Shown: positions 9,699 through 18,518 of the stretch, in pieces
Numbering within the stretch: the stretch's first letter is position 1
How the letters are laid out: each line of letters begins with the position of its first letter
Source: Palsa-360 sp963719875
GTDB lineage: Bacteria > Acidobacteriota > Terriglobia > Acidiferrales > UBA7541
Assembly: GCA_963719875.1 (NCBI GenBank)
Contig: CAVRDJ010000004.1
Location: 1,054,001-1,118,000 of the forward strand
Direction of reading: 5' to 3'
DNA length: 64,000 nt
Position numbers and translations under genes: made by a program
Notes under the pieces: generated by a model
The model's database searches: none
The model's input: only the letters and a program-made list of their open reading frames with translations
What the model was told of the DNA's origin: nothing

Positions 9699-10518
9699 TC
9701 AATAGCCAGAGCGATGCCTGGGCTCCGCGGAATCCCCGAGGATACGTAAGACGATCACGCTCACGTTGTCGACCCCACCATATTGATTCGCGAGAGCAAC
9801 GAGAACGTCCCGCCGCATCCTGGGCGGAAGGGCAGGCAATTAGAGTATCAGCAATTTCCGCGTCGGATACCATGTGGGTTAACCCGTCGGTGCAAAGCAA
9901 GACAACGTCATGCGGAACCAATGAACATTCACTGGCGTCGAGTTCGACTTCTTCGCGCGGACCCAAAACCCGAATCAAAATATTCTGCATGGTGCTCTTC
10001 CCGGCTTGTTCCGGCGTCAGGATCCCCCGACGCAGCTGCTCGGCCACCAGGGTATGATCCGCCGTTAACCGCGACAGGACACCCGCACGAAGCAGATAGG
10101 CGCGGCTATCGCCCACATGCACCAGGCTCAGCCTTGCATCCTCCAGCCACGCGGCTACGAGCGTCGCCCCCATGCCGGCGAGCGTGGGATTGCTTATTGC
10201 GGCCTCATAGATTTTACGATTCGCAAGATGCGCGGCGCTCACCAGGCAGTTGGTCTTTTCAGAAAGGTCGGCCCGGAATGGCCCGTCGGGCTGAACCCAC
10301 TTATTGCTTGCCGCCTCCAGGCAATACGTCACAGTGATATTGACCGCGATCTGACTCGCCATTTCGCCATGCGTTTGCCCGCCCATGCCGTCCGACAGAA
10401 CAAACAAATTCAGCGGTGGGACCACACGGTAGCTATCTTCGTTGTTGCCGCGCACGCAACCAACGTCCGTCTTCGAACCAACCTCGATTTGCAGACAACT
10501 CTTCTCGTTCACAATCAT
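9699..10518 (-). pseudogene. PP2C-family Ser/Thr protein phosphatase, frameshifted near the C-terminus
   Basis: The frame from ATG 10518 gives a classical PP2C: VGCVRGNNEDSYRV, FVLSDGMGGQTHGEMAS, GMGATLVAAW, LVHVGDSRAYLL, VLLCTDGLTHMV, with the metal-binding aspartates present. Near 9808-9816 the frame drifts into non-homologous sequence that would run to 9544, whereas the expected last motif (ANQYGGVDNVSVIVLRI) is in the neighbouring frame and stops at 9699-9701. One surplus base in the GCGGCGGGAC run explains it. A corrected product would be about 272 residues, the normal family size. Whether this is a true mutation or a base-calling/assembly error cannot be told here. It is the last gene of the kinase/cyclase cluster and would be the reversing phosphatase. 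Confidence 0.8.
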
Positions 10519-10610
10519 TCCCTCGCGTGCCGCTACCGCGAATTCCTAAAGGATCGCCAAGGGCCGATTTTTACAATGCGGAAGATCCTTCGAGATTCCT
10601 CCACAATTCC

Positions 10611-12332
10611 TCAGTTATCCGGATTGGCCACCTTTTTCAAGCGCTTCACACGATACGCGACAAAATCGCCTTCATGTTTTGTGTGAATCGATGTTTCTTC
10701 TGTCTCAGCAATGCACCACAGGCGCTCATGCATGTCGGGACTGATCAGGATTTCACGCCCCGCGGCTCCCGCGCAATAACGCGCCGCCCGGTTCACAACG
10801 TCGCCGATCACAGTGAACTCCATCCGGTTTTGCGTGCCCACCAATCCATGAACCACTTCACCGCAGTGGATCCCAATGCCAATTTCGCAGCAAGGAGACC
10901 CACGGAGCCGGCGCGTTTCGTTCAGCTTCACAATAGCGGTTTGCATTTCAATGGCGGCGTGAAGGGAATGCTCGTGGTGCTTCGGATCGGGAACCGGGCT
11001 TCCATAAACGGCCATGATGGCGTCGCCCATATACTTGTCCACGGTTCCTTCATGCGCGAAGATCACAGGCACCAAGACGGAAAAATAATCGTTCAGCAAT
11101 TCGACAACATCATCCGGGTCCATGTCCCGAGTCAATTGGGTGAAGCCACGAATATCAGCATTCAGAATCGTGACTTCGCCTTTTTGGCCTCCCAGCCGCA
11201 ACCGGCCGCGGTGGGCGAGCAACCGGTCGGCAACTTGCGGGGAGAATTGCCGCAGAAGATTTGCCCGAACGACAGATTCCGTGCGAAGTTTTTCCTGCAA
11301 TTGGTGGCTCGCGACGGCCATGGCAGCATACTGCGCCACCACTACGATCATCCGTAAGTCCTCCTCCGTGAAGGTAGTCTCCGCCATCCACGCGGTAGCA
11401 CAGATCACGCCAACGACTTCGTCCTGCCAGAGCATAGGTGCGTACATCCCAATCACGCTTGGATCTTCGAGGAGGCTCCCTCCTACATCTCTCTCCACAT
11501 CCCGCTTCCAGACAAAGGCATTTCGTTTGCTAATGGCTCGTCGCGCCAGGGTCTCGCTCAATGATGGCTGCTGAACTGAGTGGTAGGCCTTGAGTAAGAG
11601 TGTATCCGTCTTCGCTTCAAGAAGGAGCAGCGCCCAACTCTGAGCACCCGGTATCAATTCGACGAGCTGATCCACGATCGTCGGCAGCAGCGACGCCAAT
11701 TGCGCCTTTTCCGCGAAATGCATGGGGAGTTCGCAGACCAGCCTTAGGCGGGATTCGGTAATATCGGGCGCCCCCGTCGAGGCGCTCGGCGCGGAGGAAG
11801 CCAAAGGCGCCACACTCTTATTTTGGTCGGACGAAATCAGAATTTCCTTGCCGCTAATTCCTTGGGCCGACAGGGGTAATCGATCTGTCGTTACTGTTCC
11901 CAAGGGGTCGAAAGTGGAGGCATCCAGCTCATGGATGATGTCTACGCCAATTTGCGCCGGGTGCGCATCGGGCACCAGGTTCGTGCCGGGTTCGAGGAAG
12001 TTCGTTTGGGCGGTAGCAGCAGTGGGCGGGTCCAGAGATTCCACTTGGATGGTCGTATTTCCGACTACGATTACATCTCCAGCTTGAATCTTTTTCTTAC
12101 CCTGTCCTTTGATTTCGACGTTATTGAGGCGGGTGCCCCGGCCGCTGTTCAGGTCTTCGAGCCAGTAAGACCCGCTTTCCTGCCAGATTCGTCCGTGCAA
12201 TCGGGAAACCTTCTGGTCGGGGGACAGGTCGAGGACCTTTGCGGATTTCTCACCCGGTCGTCCAAACATGATTTCCCTCTCGGAGCTTCCCCAGCTCTGT
12301 TGAGTGCCGTTGTAAGAAGAAACAATTCGCAT
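10611..12332 (-). CDS. FHA-GAF-class III adenylate/guanylate cyclase
   Basis: The 573-residue cytosolic protein has three parts. Residues about 20-95 are an FHA domain (MFGRPGE, KVSRLHGRI, LNSGRGTRLNN), which binds phosphothreonine peptides. Residues about 195-345 look like a GAF sensor. Residues about 378-560 are a class III nucleotide cyclase: metal-binding aspartates in NADIRGFT (about 392) and KYMGDAIMAVYG (about 436), and the VIGDVVNRAAR helix (about 508). These suggest an active cyclase making cAMP or cGMP; the substrate-selecting residues were not resolved by eye. It sits 57 bases after the giant kinase and 92 bases before the phosphatase, all minus strand. I infer that kinase phosphorylation, read by the FHA domain, controls the cyclase. 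Confidence 0.88.
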   Translation of the reverse strand: MRIVSSYNGTQQSWGSSEREIMFGRPGEKSAKVLDLSPDQKVSRLHGRIWQESGSYWLEDLNSGRGTRLNNVEIKGQGKKKIQAGDVIVVGNTTIQVESLDPPTAATAQTNFLEPGTNLVPDAHPAQIGVDIIHELDASTFDPLGTVTTDRLPLSAQGISGKEILISSDQNKSVAPLASSAPSASTGAPDITESRLRLVCELPMHFAEKAQLASLLPTIVDQLVELIPGAQSWALLLLEAKTDTLLLKAYHSVQQPSLSETLARRAISKRNAFVWKRDVERDVGGSLLEDPSVIGMYAPMLWQDEVVGVICATAWMAETTFTEEDLRMIVVVAQYAAMAVASHQLQEKLRTESVVRANLLRQFSPQVADRLLAHRGRLRLGGQKGEVTILNADIRGFTQLTRDMDPDDVVELLNDYFSVLVPVIFAHEGTVDKYMGDAIMAVYGSPVPDPKHHEHSLHAAIEMQTAIVKLNETRRLRGSPCCEIGIGIHCGEVVHGLVGTQNRMEFTVIGDVVNRAARYCAGAAGREILISPDMHERLWCIAETEETSIHTKHEGDFVAYRVKRLKKVANPDN

Positions 12333-12389
12333 GGGAGGTCACTCAAAAAGCTTATCCACTCGCGAACTCCGGATCGGTTACGATCTTTT

Positions 12390-15300
12390 TTACTGACGAT
12401 CCTTGATCACCCATGTCCCACCATTTTCTTTAATCAGGTGGAAAACTGTGTGGTCGGGGACTTTGAAGGCTTTTTTATTCCCCTTTGGCGTATATTCCTG
12501 GGTGCCATCGGTTGTTACTGTAGCCGTCGCACGGTCAACTGCCACATCGATCTTTATGTTTGACCAATTCAAGCGAATGGCGTCGGCCATGCTGAACGAA
12601 TTTCTATAACGCTCATACTCTACGTTGCTCATGGATGGCCAAATCTTGCGAAGTGCATCAGCATCGCGTTTTTCGAAGGCGGCCGAATATGCCTGCACGG
12701 CTGCGCGGATCGCCGGCCTTTCGTCGACAACCGGGGGTGGAACGGGGGGTTGGGTCAACGCAGTAATTCTTGGGTTTATCGCTGCTAGAACTTGCTGAGC
12801 TTCAGTAGCGTGCGCCCCGCCACCCCGTGCGATCGATTGAAACTCACCTCGAGACGCCTGCAGTGCGCTCAGATCAGTCGCTCTCTGGTATCGCCCAAGT
12901 GCATCCTGATATGCTTTATCCGCACTAGCCGCCGATGCCAGAGTGGCATTCAGGTCTCCGATCGCAACGCCGACATTGTCGGCATCCCGGCGAGCGTCAT
13001 TGGCCGTGGGGCCGCCACTTTCCGCTAATGTTTGGAACTGCGCCTGAAGATTTTTCAGTTGTTGCAAGGCGCCCTCATCGCGGCGTTGTTTGAGTTGGTT
13101 CAGTAAGTTTTCAAGCTGGGAGAAGCGGTTTTGCTCCGACTGATTGATTTCCGCGATGAGAGAAGTCGGGTCACCGCCCGTATCTTGAATCTGCTTGGCT
13201 ATCTGACGCGCAGAGCTGAAATTGCCTCGACCCAGGTCCGATCGCGCACTGTCCGTCATGTTTGAAACCACGATCTTGTTTCCCAAAGATACCTGGGCCG
13301 CACTTAGAAGTTTTTGAGCTTCCTGTTGGCGAGGGCCGCGCATCTTTACAACCTGGCCGAACTGATCAACCGCATGCTGGAGCCCGGTTACATCGTTTTG
13401 TCGCGAGCTCTGCTGGGCACCCGCAAACAGTTGTTCCTCCTTCTGGCGCTGAGGAATCACTTGATTGAGATAATTTCGCGCTTCGTCTTTTCGCTGGCCG
13501 CCGGCAGGTAAAGCAAGGATTTTGCGAAGATCCTGCTGGGCTTGCGTAAACTGCGCTTTATCGGTGTCTGCCTTCGCCTGGCTCCACAATTGATCTTCTT
13601 GTTGCAACACGTCAGTCAGGCCCGTATTGCTCCCCTTGTCGGGCGGCGTCACGGGGAGAGTTGCTTTCGGCTGGACAGGTTCTGGCTCTTTCGTGCTCGG
13701 AGAGGTGGGCGTGACGGGGGGGATACTTGTAACTATCGGTGAGCCCGGTGAGACCGTTGAGTGCCGGCGGACCTCCAAAGAAACCAGCAGAACTAAACAC
13801 AGGAGGGCCACTCCCAGTGCTGCGGGCCTTTTCCAGATTGGAACTGTTGCCAACCGCCTTTCCTCACTTACCCGCGGAAGCGGAACGTCAGACAACGGAC
13901 TGCCCGAAGGATCGCTGAACGCGGCGGGGCGTTTCGTGCCCTTCGATGGGCGAGTTGGCGGCTTCGGAATTGCCGGGCTAAATTCCGGGGCGACTCTTGG
14001 TGCTACTGGCGTCGGCGTCTCGGACTGCGGCAAGGCTGGAGTGACTGAAATTGGCGCGATTTCCGGCAGTGGGGGAGGAACAACGGGCTGTGATAATACC
14101 GGTTCTTGACTTGCAGAAGCTTTTGTCACCATGGCCTGCTGAGTTGAGTTTTCCGCCGACGGCGATGCGGGCAGGGCTGGCGGGCCCTCCCACAGGGCGT
14201 ACTCGCGGGCAGGACTTTGTTGCGCGGGCGCGGTGGCGAGGGGATCAGGCTTACTGTCGGTGACGGTCATCGCAGCCGCGATGTCTTCAGACAAACGACG
14301 GACGCGCGGGTCGTCTGGGTCCAAATCCTGGCTCTTGATGGTTTCATCGAGGAAAAGTGTGGCCTGCTCCAGATTTCCAGATTCCAAAAGAGTCCTGACA
14401 CTCTCGAGCTTCCGGTTTTCCTCTCTCTTCTTTTCGCGGGCCGTGAACTCCACCCGGGCTGAACTCAAAAGTTGTGTCACATCCGTGTCTGGCCCCAGAG
14501 TATCTAGTGCCTCTTCGGCCATGCGAATCGCGTCGCTGAACTCATCCCGATTGATCTTGATCTTGATGCTGCGAACACGTTGCTCGATGGCTTGCCGTGT
14601 CTGCTCCATCTTCTGGCGAGTCTCGGCCTGCTCCAGCAAGCGGTTCAGATCGGCATTCTGAGGAAAAGATTTAAGTCCCGTGTTAGCGGCGGCGATGGTT
14701 TCCGGAAGACGATTTGCTTTGAAGTGGCCCTCGACTTCATCCAGCGCCTTACGAAGTTGAAGGGCTCGTTCCTGTTGAGCCTTCTGTTCGCGAGCGAACT
14801 CGAGAAGGCGCAGTAAATTGCCTTCGCCGGGAAAATCGTGAAGCAACTGCTCTGCCCGGGAAATCGCCTCAGCGTATGCCTCTCTGCCCGTCAACTCCGT
14901 GAGGATTTCCCATTCCCTCTGCAAGCGCTCGGACTTCGCCTTCTTTTCCAGTTCGCTGCGCGCCAGCGTCTTTAACTTGAGGACCGCCGCATCTTTCGGC
15001 TGGGCTTCAAGCAGCGAATCCAGAAGCGCCAGCGCCTCCTCCCAGTGTTGCGCGCCCAGAAGAGTCCTGGCTTCGACCATCTTCTGTTGTCTTTCCTGCT
15101 CCGCACGTTCCTGTTCGGCCGTTGCCAGAAGTTTGGAGATTTCTTTGGCGCGGGGAAATTCCTTTTGCAGGTTCGAAAGCAGCGCAATGGTCTCTGCGTA
15201 GCGCTTCGACGAAAGTAAATCCCGCGCGTCGGCCAGACTTTTCAGCAGGCGCTGTTCCGCCCACTCGTCCTGCACAAGTTCGCTCAATTTTGAGATTTCC

Positions 15301-17810
15301 TTGGCGCCGGGAAAATCCTTTTGCAAGCCCGAAAGCAGCGCGATGGACTCCGCGTAGCGCTTCGAGGACTGTAAATCCCGCGCGTCGGCCAGACCTTTCA
15401 GCAAGCGCTGTTCCGCCCACTCATCCTGCACTAGCTCGCGCAGATCGAAGATATCTTCATCCCCGGGAAAATCTTTCTCCAACCCGCCTAACAAGGAGAG
15501 TGCGTCTTCGTAGCGTTTTGAGCCTTTTAAACTCCGCGCTTCGGCCAAGGTCTCCAGCTTGCGCTGCTGCGCCTGGTCATCCCGCGCGACTTCCAACAAC
15601 CTGGGAATTTCATCGTCGTTGGGAAACTCGTTTCGTAGGCGGGCCAGCAGCGTGTTGCAATCCTCGTAACGCCGGGCGGCCAGCAGGTTCCGCGCCTCGG
15701 CAACCCCTTGCTGCCTTCTCTGCTTTTCCTGGTCCTCGCGAATAATCTTGACGAGCTTGCTTATTTCCTCATCGTTGGGGAAATCCTTCCCCAGTTCGGA
15801 AAGCAGAGCGATCGATTCCTCATGGCGTTTCGAGGCCAGTAAATTCCGGGCTTCCACAAGACACTCGACCTTGCGCTGCCGCGCTTGAGCTTCCCGCACG
15901 GCCTCCACGAGTTCCAGGATCGTGTCATCGTCTGGAAACTGATTCCGCAGCACGGCCAGCAGAGCGTTGCAATCCTCGTACCGCCGGGCGGCCAGCAGGT
16001 TTCGCGCCTCCGCAACCCCTTCCTGCCTTCGTTGCTTTTCCTGGTCTTCGCGAATAATCTTGACGAGCTTGCTTATTTCATCATCGTGGGGAAACTCTTT
16101 CCCCAGTTCGGAAAGCAGAGCGATCGATTCCTCATGGCGTTTCGAGGCCAGTAGATTCCGAGCTTCTGCAAGACACTCCACCTTGTGCTGGTGCGCCTGG
16201 TCTTCCCGGACTCTCTCCAACAGTTTGGGAATCTCGCCATAATTGGGGAACTCCTTTTGAAGATTGGAGAGCAACTCCTCACACGCCCCGTAACGCTGCG
16301 CCGCTAATAGATTCCGCGCCTCCTCCAAGGCCTGCTGTCGGCGCTGTTCCGCCCGATCTTCCCGCGCGGTCTCCATCAACTTCCGGATGTCTTCCTCCTC
16401 CGGGAATTCCTTCTGGAGAACGATGAGCAGGTCGATGCATTCATCGTATTTCTGATGGGTCCAGAGAACGCGGGCCTGCTGCATACTTTCAAGGAGCCGA
16501 TGGAGCTTCTGACGCCGGGAACGTTCTTCCAGAACTTGCTCTTGAAGCGCGAGAGCCTGGGGGTTCGCGGGTTCTTGTTGCAAGATCGTGGCAACCAAAC
16601 TCTCGACGTCGTCCAGCAACCCTTCCGCCAGCCGCTGTCTCGCGGTTTGCAATTTTTCATTGACAAACTTTGCGCGAGCGACTTCTTGCTCTATTTTGTC
16701 GAATAGCTCTCGTGCTGGCTCAAAACTAGAATCAAGCTCCAAGGCGCTCTTGGCCTCTGCCGCAGCTTGATCCAGCTGCCCACCCTCGAGTAACTTATTT
16801 GCATTCTCGACATGCTGCTCCAACCGCGGTCGAAGAAGTTTCTTCTTCAGAGCACTTTCGACCTTTTGCAGCATCGTCCGAGCCTGGGCATTTCCGAAAT
16901 CCAATTTCTGCACTTGGCGCAACAGATCGCGCGCTTGGGAAAATTCCTCCTGTTGAATGAGCTCGCGGCTCTGGGCAATCAGCTCGGCCACAGTTTCCGC
17001 CTGCAAGCCCTTGCAGATCGGCTCCAGATCGAGGAGCAAATCCTCCATGGTCTGGTAGCGTTCGGCGACCGGTTTCAGAAGCATCTTTTCGACCACGGAA
17101 TCGAGATAGGGAGGGCAATCGGGCGCAAATTCACGCAGGCGCCTCGGCTCCTGCAGGCAAATGCTCTGCATAAACGAGGCCGGGTTCTCTCCTGGGAAGG
17201 GTTTGCTATAACAAATCAGTTCAAAGAGCAGGATACCGAACGAAAAGATGTCCGATCGCGCGTCGGCGTGCTCACCGTGGTAAACCTCGGGGGACATATA
17301 GGCGAATGTCCCCATGAGAATCCCCGATTTGGTCTGCGAGGATTCAAGGACCCGGGCGATGCCAAAATCAACCACTTTTACGGTCCCCAGCTTGCTCAGC
17401 ATCACATTTCCCGGCTTAATGTCCCGGTGTATGATCCCCCTCTTATGCGCGTAATCGATTGCGCGGCAAGCTTGGATGGCATAATCGAGCTTCAGGTAGA
17501 GAGGGATTGGTGAGCGATGCGCAATGACCTCGCCAAGACTTTGGCCGTCCACAAATTCCATGGCGATAAAGGGAAGGCCTTCATCTTCGCCCATGTCATA
17601 GATGGTTGCGATATTCGGGTGCTGAAGCACGCCCAGGGACCGCCCCTCATTGTAAAATCGCTGGAGCAGGTCTGGGTTATCGGCCACGCTGGTTGTGATT
17701 GTCTTCAGCGCCACCAACATATTGATTTTCGGATGGCGGGCCTTATAAACCACACCCATGGCTCCCCGACCGAGCTCTCCGAGCACTTCGTACTGTCCTA
17801 TCGTCTTCAC
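12390..17810 (-). CDS. Giant Ser/Thr protein kinase with ten 52-residue repeats, one transmembrane segment and an NTF2-like C-terminal domain
   Basis: The 1806-residue protein begins with a complete Hanks-type kinase (about 1-270): GELGRGAMGVVYKAR, catalytic lysine in VALKTI, HRDIKPGN and DFGIARV. Residues about 440-960 hold ten tandem 52-residue helical units of the form EARNLLxxxRYEExxxLLxx followed by xFPxxxEIxKLL, a TPR-like solenoid. A Pro-rich stretch precedes a single hydrophobic segment near residue 1335 (ALGVALLCLVLLV). The outer part is helical and ends in a SnoaL/NTF2-like domain (about 1697-1806). Kinase and solenoid should be cytoplasmic and the NTF2-like domain periplasmic, where it could sense a ligand. 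It leads a same-strand group with the FHA-cyclase and PP2C. Its targets are unknown. Confidence 0.9.
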   Translation of the reverse strand: MKTIGQYEVLGELGRGAMGVVYKARHPKINMLVALKTITTSVADNPDLLQRFYNEGRSLGVLQHPNIATIYDMGEDEGLPFIAMEFVDGQSLGEVIAHRSPIPLYLKLDYAIQACRAIDYAHKRGIIHRDIKPGNVMLSKLGTVKVVDFGIARVLESSQTKSGILMGTFAYMSPEVYHGEHADARSDIFSFGILLFELICYSKPFPGENPASFMQSICLQEPRRLREFAPDCPPYLDSVVEKMLLKPVAERYQTMEDLLLDLEPICKGLQAETVAELIAQSRELIQQEEFSQARDLLRQVQKLDFGNAQARTMLQKVESALKKKLLRPRLEQHVENANKLLEGGQLDQAAAEAKSALELDSSFEPARELFDKIEQEVARAKFVNEKLQTARQRLAEGLLDDVESLVATILQQEPANPQALALQEQVLEERSRRQKLHRLLESMQQARVLWTHQKYDECIDLLIVLQKEFPEEEDIRKLMETAREDRAEQRRQQALEEARNLLAAQRYGACEELLSNLQKEFPNYGEIPKLLERVREDQAHQHKVECLAEARNLLASKRHEESIALLSELGKEFPHDDEISKLVKIIREDQEKQRRQEGVAEARNLLAARRYEDCNALLAVLRNQFPDDDTILELVEAVREAQARQRKVECLVEARNLLASKRHEESIALLSELGKDFPNDEEISKLVKIIREDQEKQRRQQGVAEARNLLAARRYEDCNTLLARLRNEFPNDDEIPRLLEVARDDQAQQRKLETLAEARSLKGSKRYEDALSLLGGLEKDFPGDEDIFDLRELVQDEWAEQRLLKGLADARDLQSSKRYAESIALLSGLQKDFPGAKEISKLSELVQDEWAEQRLLKSLADARDLLSSKRYAETIALLSNLQKEFPRAKEISKLLATAEQERAEQERQQKMVEARTLLGAQHWEEALALLDSLLEAQPKDAAVLKLKTLARSELEKKAKSERLQREWEILTELTGREAYAEAISRAEQLLHDFPGEGNLLRLLEFAREQKAQQERALQLRKALDEVEGHFKANRLPETIAAANTGLKSFPQNADLNRLLEQAETRQKMEQTRQAIEQRVRSIKIKINRDEFSDAIRMAEEALDTLGPDTDVTQLLSSARVEFTAREKKREENRKLESVRTLLESGNLEQATLFLDETIKSQDLDPDDPRVRRLSEDIAAAMTVTDSKPDPLATAPAQQSPAREYALWEGPPALPASPSAENSTQQAMVTKASASQEPVLSQPVVPPPLPEIAPISVTPALPQSETPTPVAPRVAPEFSPAIPKPPTRPSKGTKRPAAFSDPSGSPLSDVPLPRVSEERRLATVPIWKRPAALGVALLCLVLLVSLEVRRHSTVSPGSPIVTSIPPVTPTSPSTKEPEPVQPKATLPVTPPDKGSNTGLTDVLQQEDQLWSQAKADTDKAQFTQAQQDLRKILALPAGGQRKDEARNYLNQVIPQRQKEEQLFAGAQQSSRQNDVTGLQHAVDQFGQVVKMRGPRQQEAQKLLSAAQVSLGNKIVVSNMTDSARSDLGRGNFSSARQIAKQIQDTGGDPTSLIAEINQSEQNRFSQLENLLNQLKQRRDEGALQQLKNLQAQFQTLAESGGPTANDARRDADNVGVAIGDLNATLASAASADKAYQDALGRYQRATDLSALQASRGEFQSIARGGGAHATEAQQVLAAINPRITALTQPPVPPPVVDERPAIRAAVQAYSAAFEKRDADALRKIWPSMSNVEYERYRNSFSMADAIRLNWSNIKIDVAVDRATATVTTDGTQEYTPKGNKKAFKVPDHTVFHLIKENGGTWVIKDRQ
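14935..16493 (-). repeat. Ten-unit 156-bp coding tandem repeat in the giant kinase gene
   Basis: Ten consecutive 52-codon units were read off the protein. Two scales of recent duplication are visible in the DNA. The segment starting at 15751 is repeated at 16063 (offset 312 bp, two units) with only scattered changes. The segment starting at 15136 is repeated at 15292 (offset 156 bp, one unit). Units are all exactly 52 codons, so copy number could change without breaking the frame. Confidence 0.85.
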
Positions 17811-18518
17811 ATCACACGCTCCCGCATGCTACGGGCTCGTGGATGCGGAAAAACGGACGGCAGCAGTTTCGAATGTTGGAAAGGGCACCCTGGCAGGCCG
17901 TACCGCCACCAACCCGGGCACGACGGGCAAGGTCCGTCAATTGAAGCCAAATTGCCTCTTGAGAGGGAAACGCCAACGCGGACTGACTGTGAACACACTT
18001 GCAGCTACACTTCCAGAAGGCCGACAGGAGTGAGCTGGGAACTCCCCACACGACCGTACCTCCCAAACTTTTCCATCGCCTATATTCCACTAGTAATATT
18101 ACGGTAATCGTTCCGCGGCGGACTTGCAGATAATCTCAAAACAGCAAAATTATGTCAAGTGGGGGCCTAGTACCGGCGAGCGTCCCCAGATTAGAAATTC
18201 GCCTTTATCCACTTTATAGAGCAGTCTTTAATGCCTCACTGCCGACTTGGATCCGCGTTCACTCGTGAAGGCCGTTCGCCTTCTATAAGGTAGGCACGAC
18301 AACCCGAGAATAGCAAACCGGGCGCTGCACCAGCCTCTCGTCAATGCCCATCGGAACCACCCTATTTAGATGGGCCTGAGTTATAAGCGTTATTCTGGGC
18401 GAAACGGAAGATATGACGGGAGTTATAGCCCACAATTGGGATACAACAGGCGGCAAGGTTGGCGTCAGCCACATATGGAACAATCCTGAAGGGGGGTCTG
18501 AACGCGCTTCCCGGCAGC
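17811..18518. other. Intergenic region between the kinase start and the SpoIIE phosphatase end
   Basis: About 700 bases with no convincing gene on either strand. It should contain the promoter of the kinase/cyclase/phosphatase group. Short open frames here lack ribosome sites and protein-like composition. Confidence 0.5.

Noticed and set aside
9544..9807. C-terminal extension of the PP2C frame to 9544
   Set aside because: The residues after the frameshift have no phosphatase character; the true family motif lies in the neighbouring frame ending at 9699.
14935..16493. Possible CRISPR array
   Set aside because: The repeats are coding, 156 bp long and in frame with the kinase; there are no spacers.
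18283..18483. 66-codon minus-strand frame in the 17.8-18.5 kb gap
   Set aside because: No ribosome site, no family character, hydrophobic only by chance.
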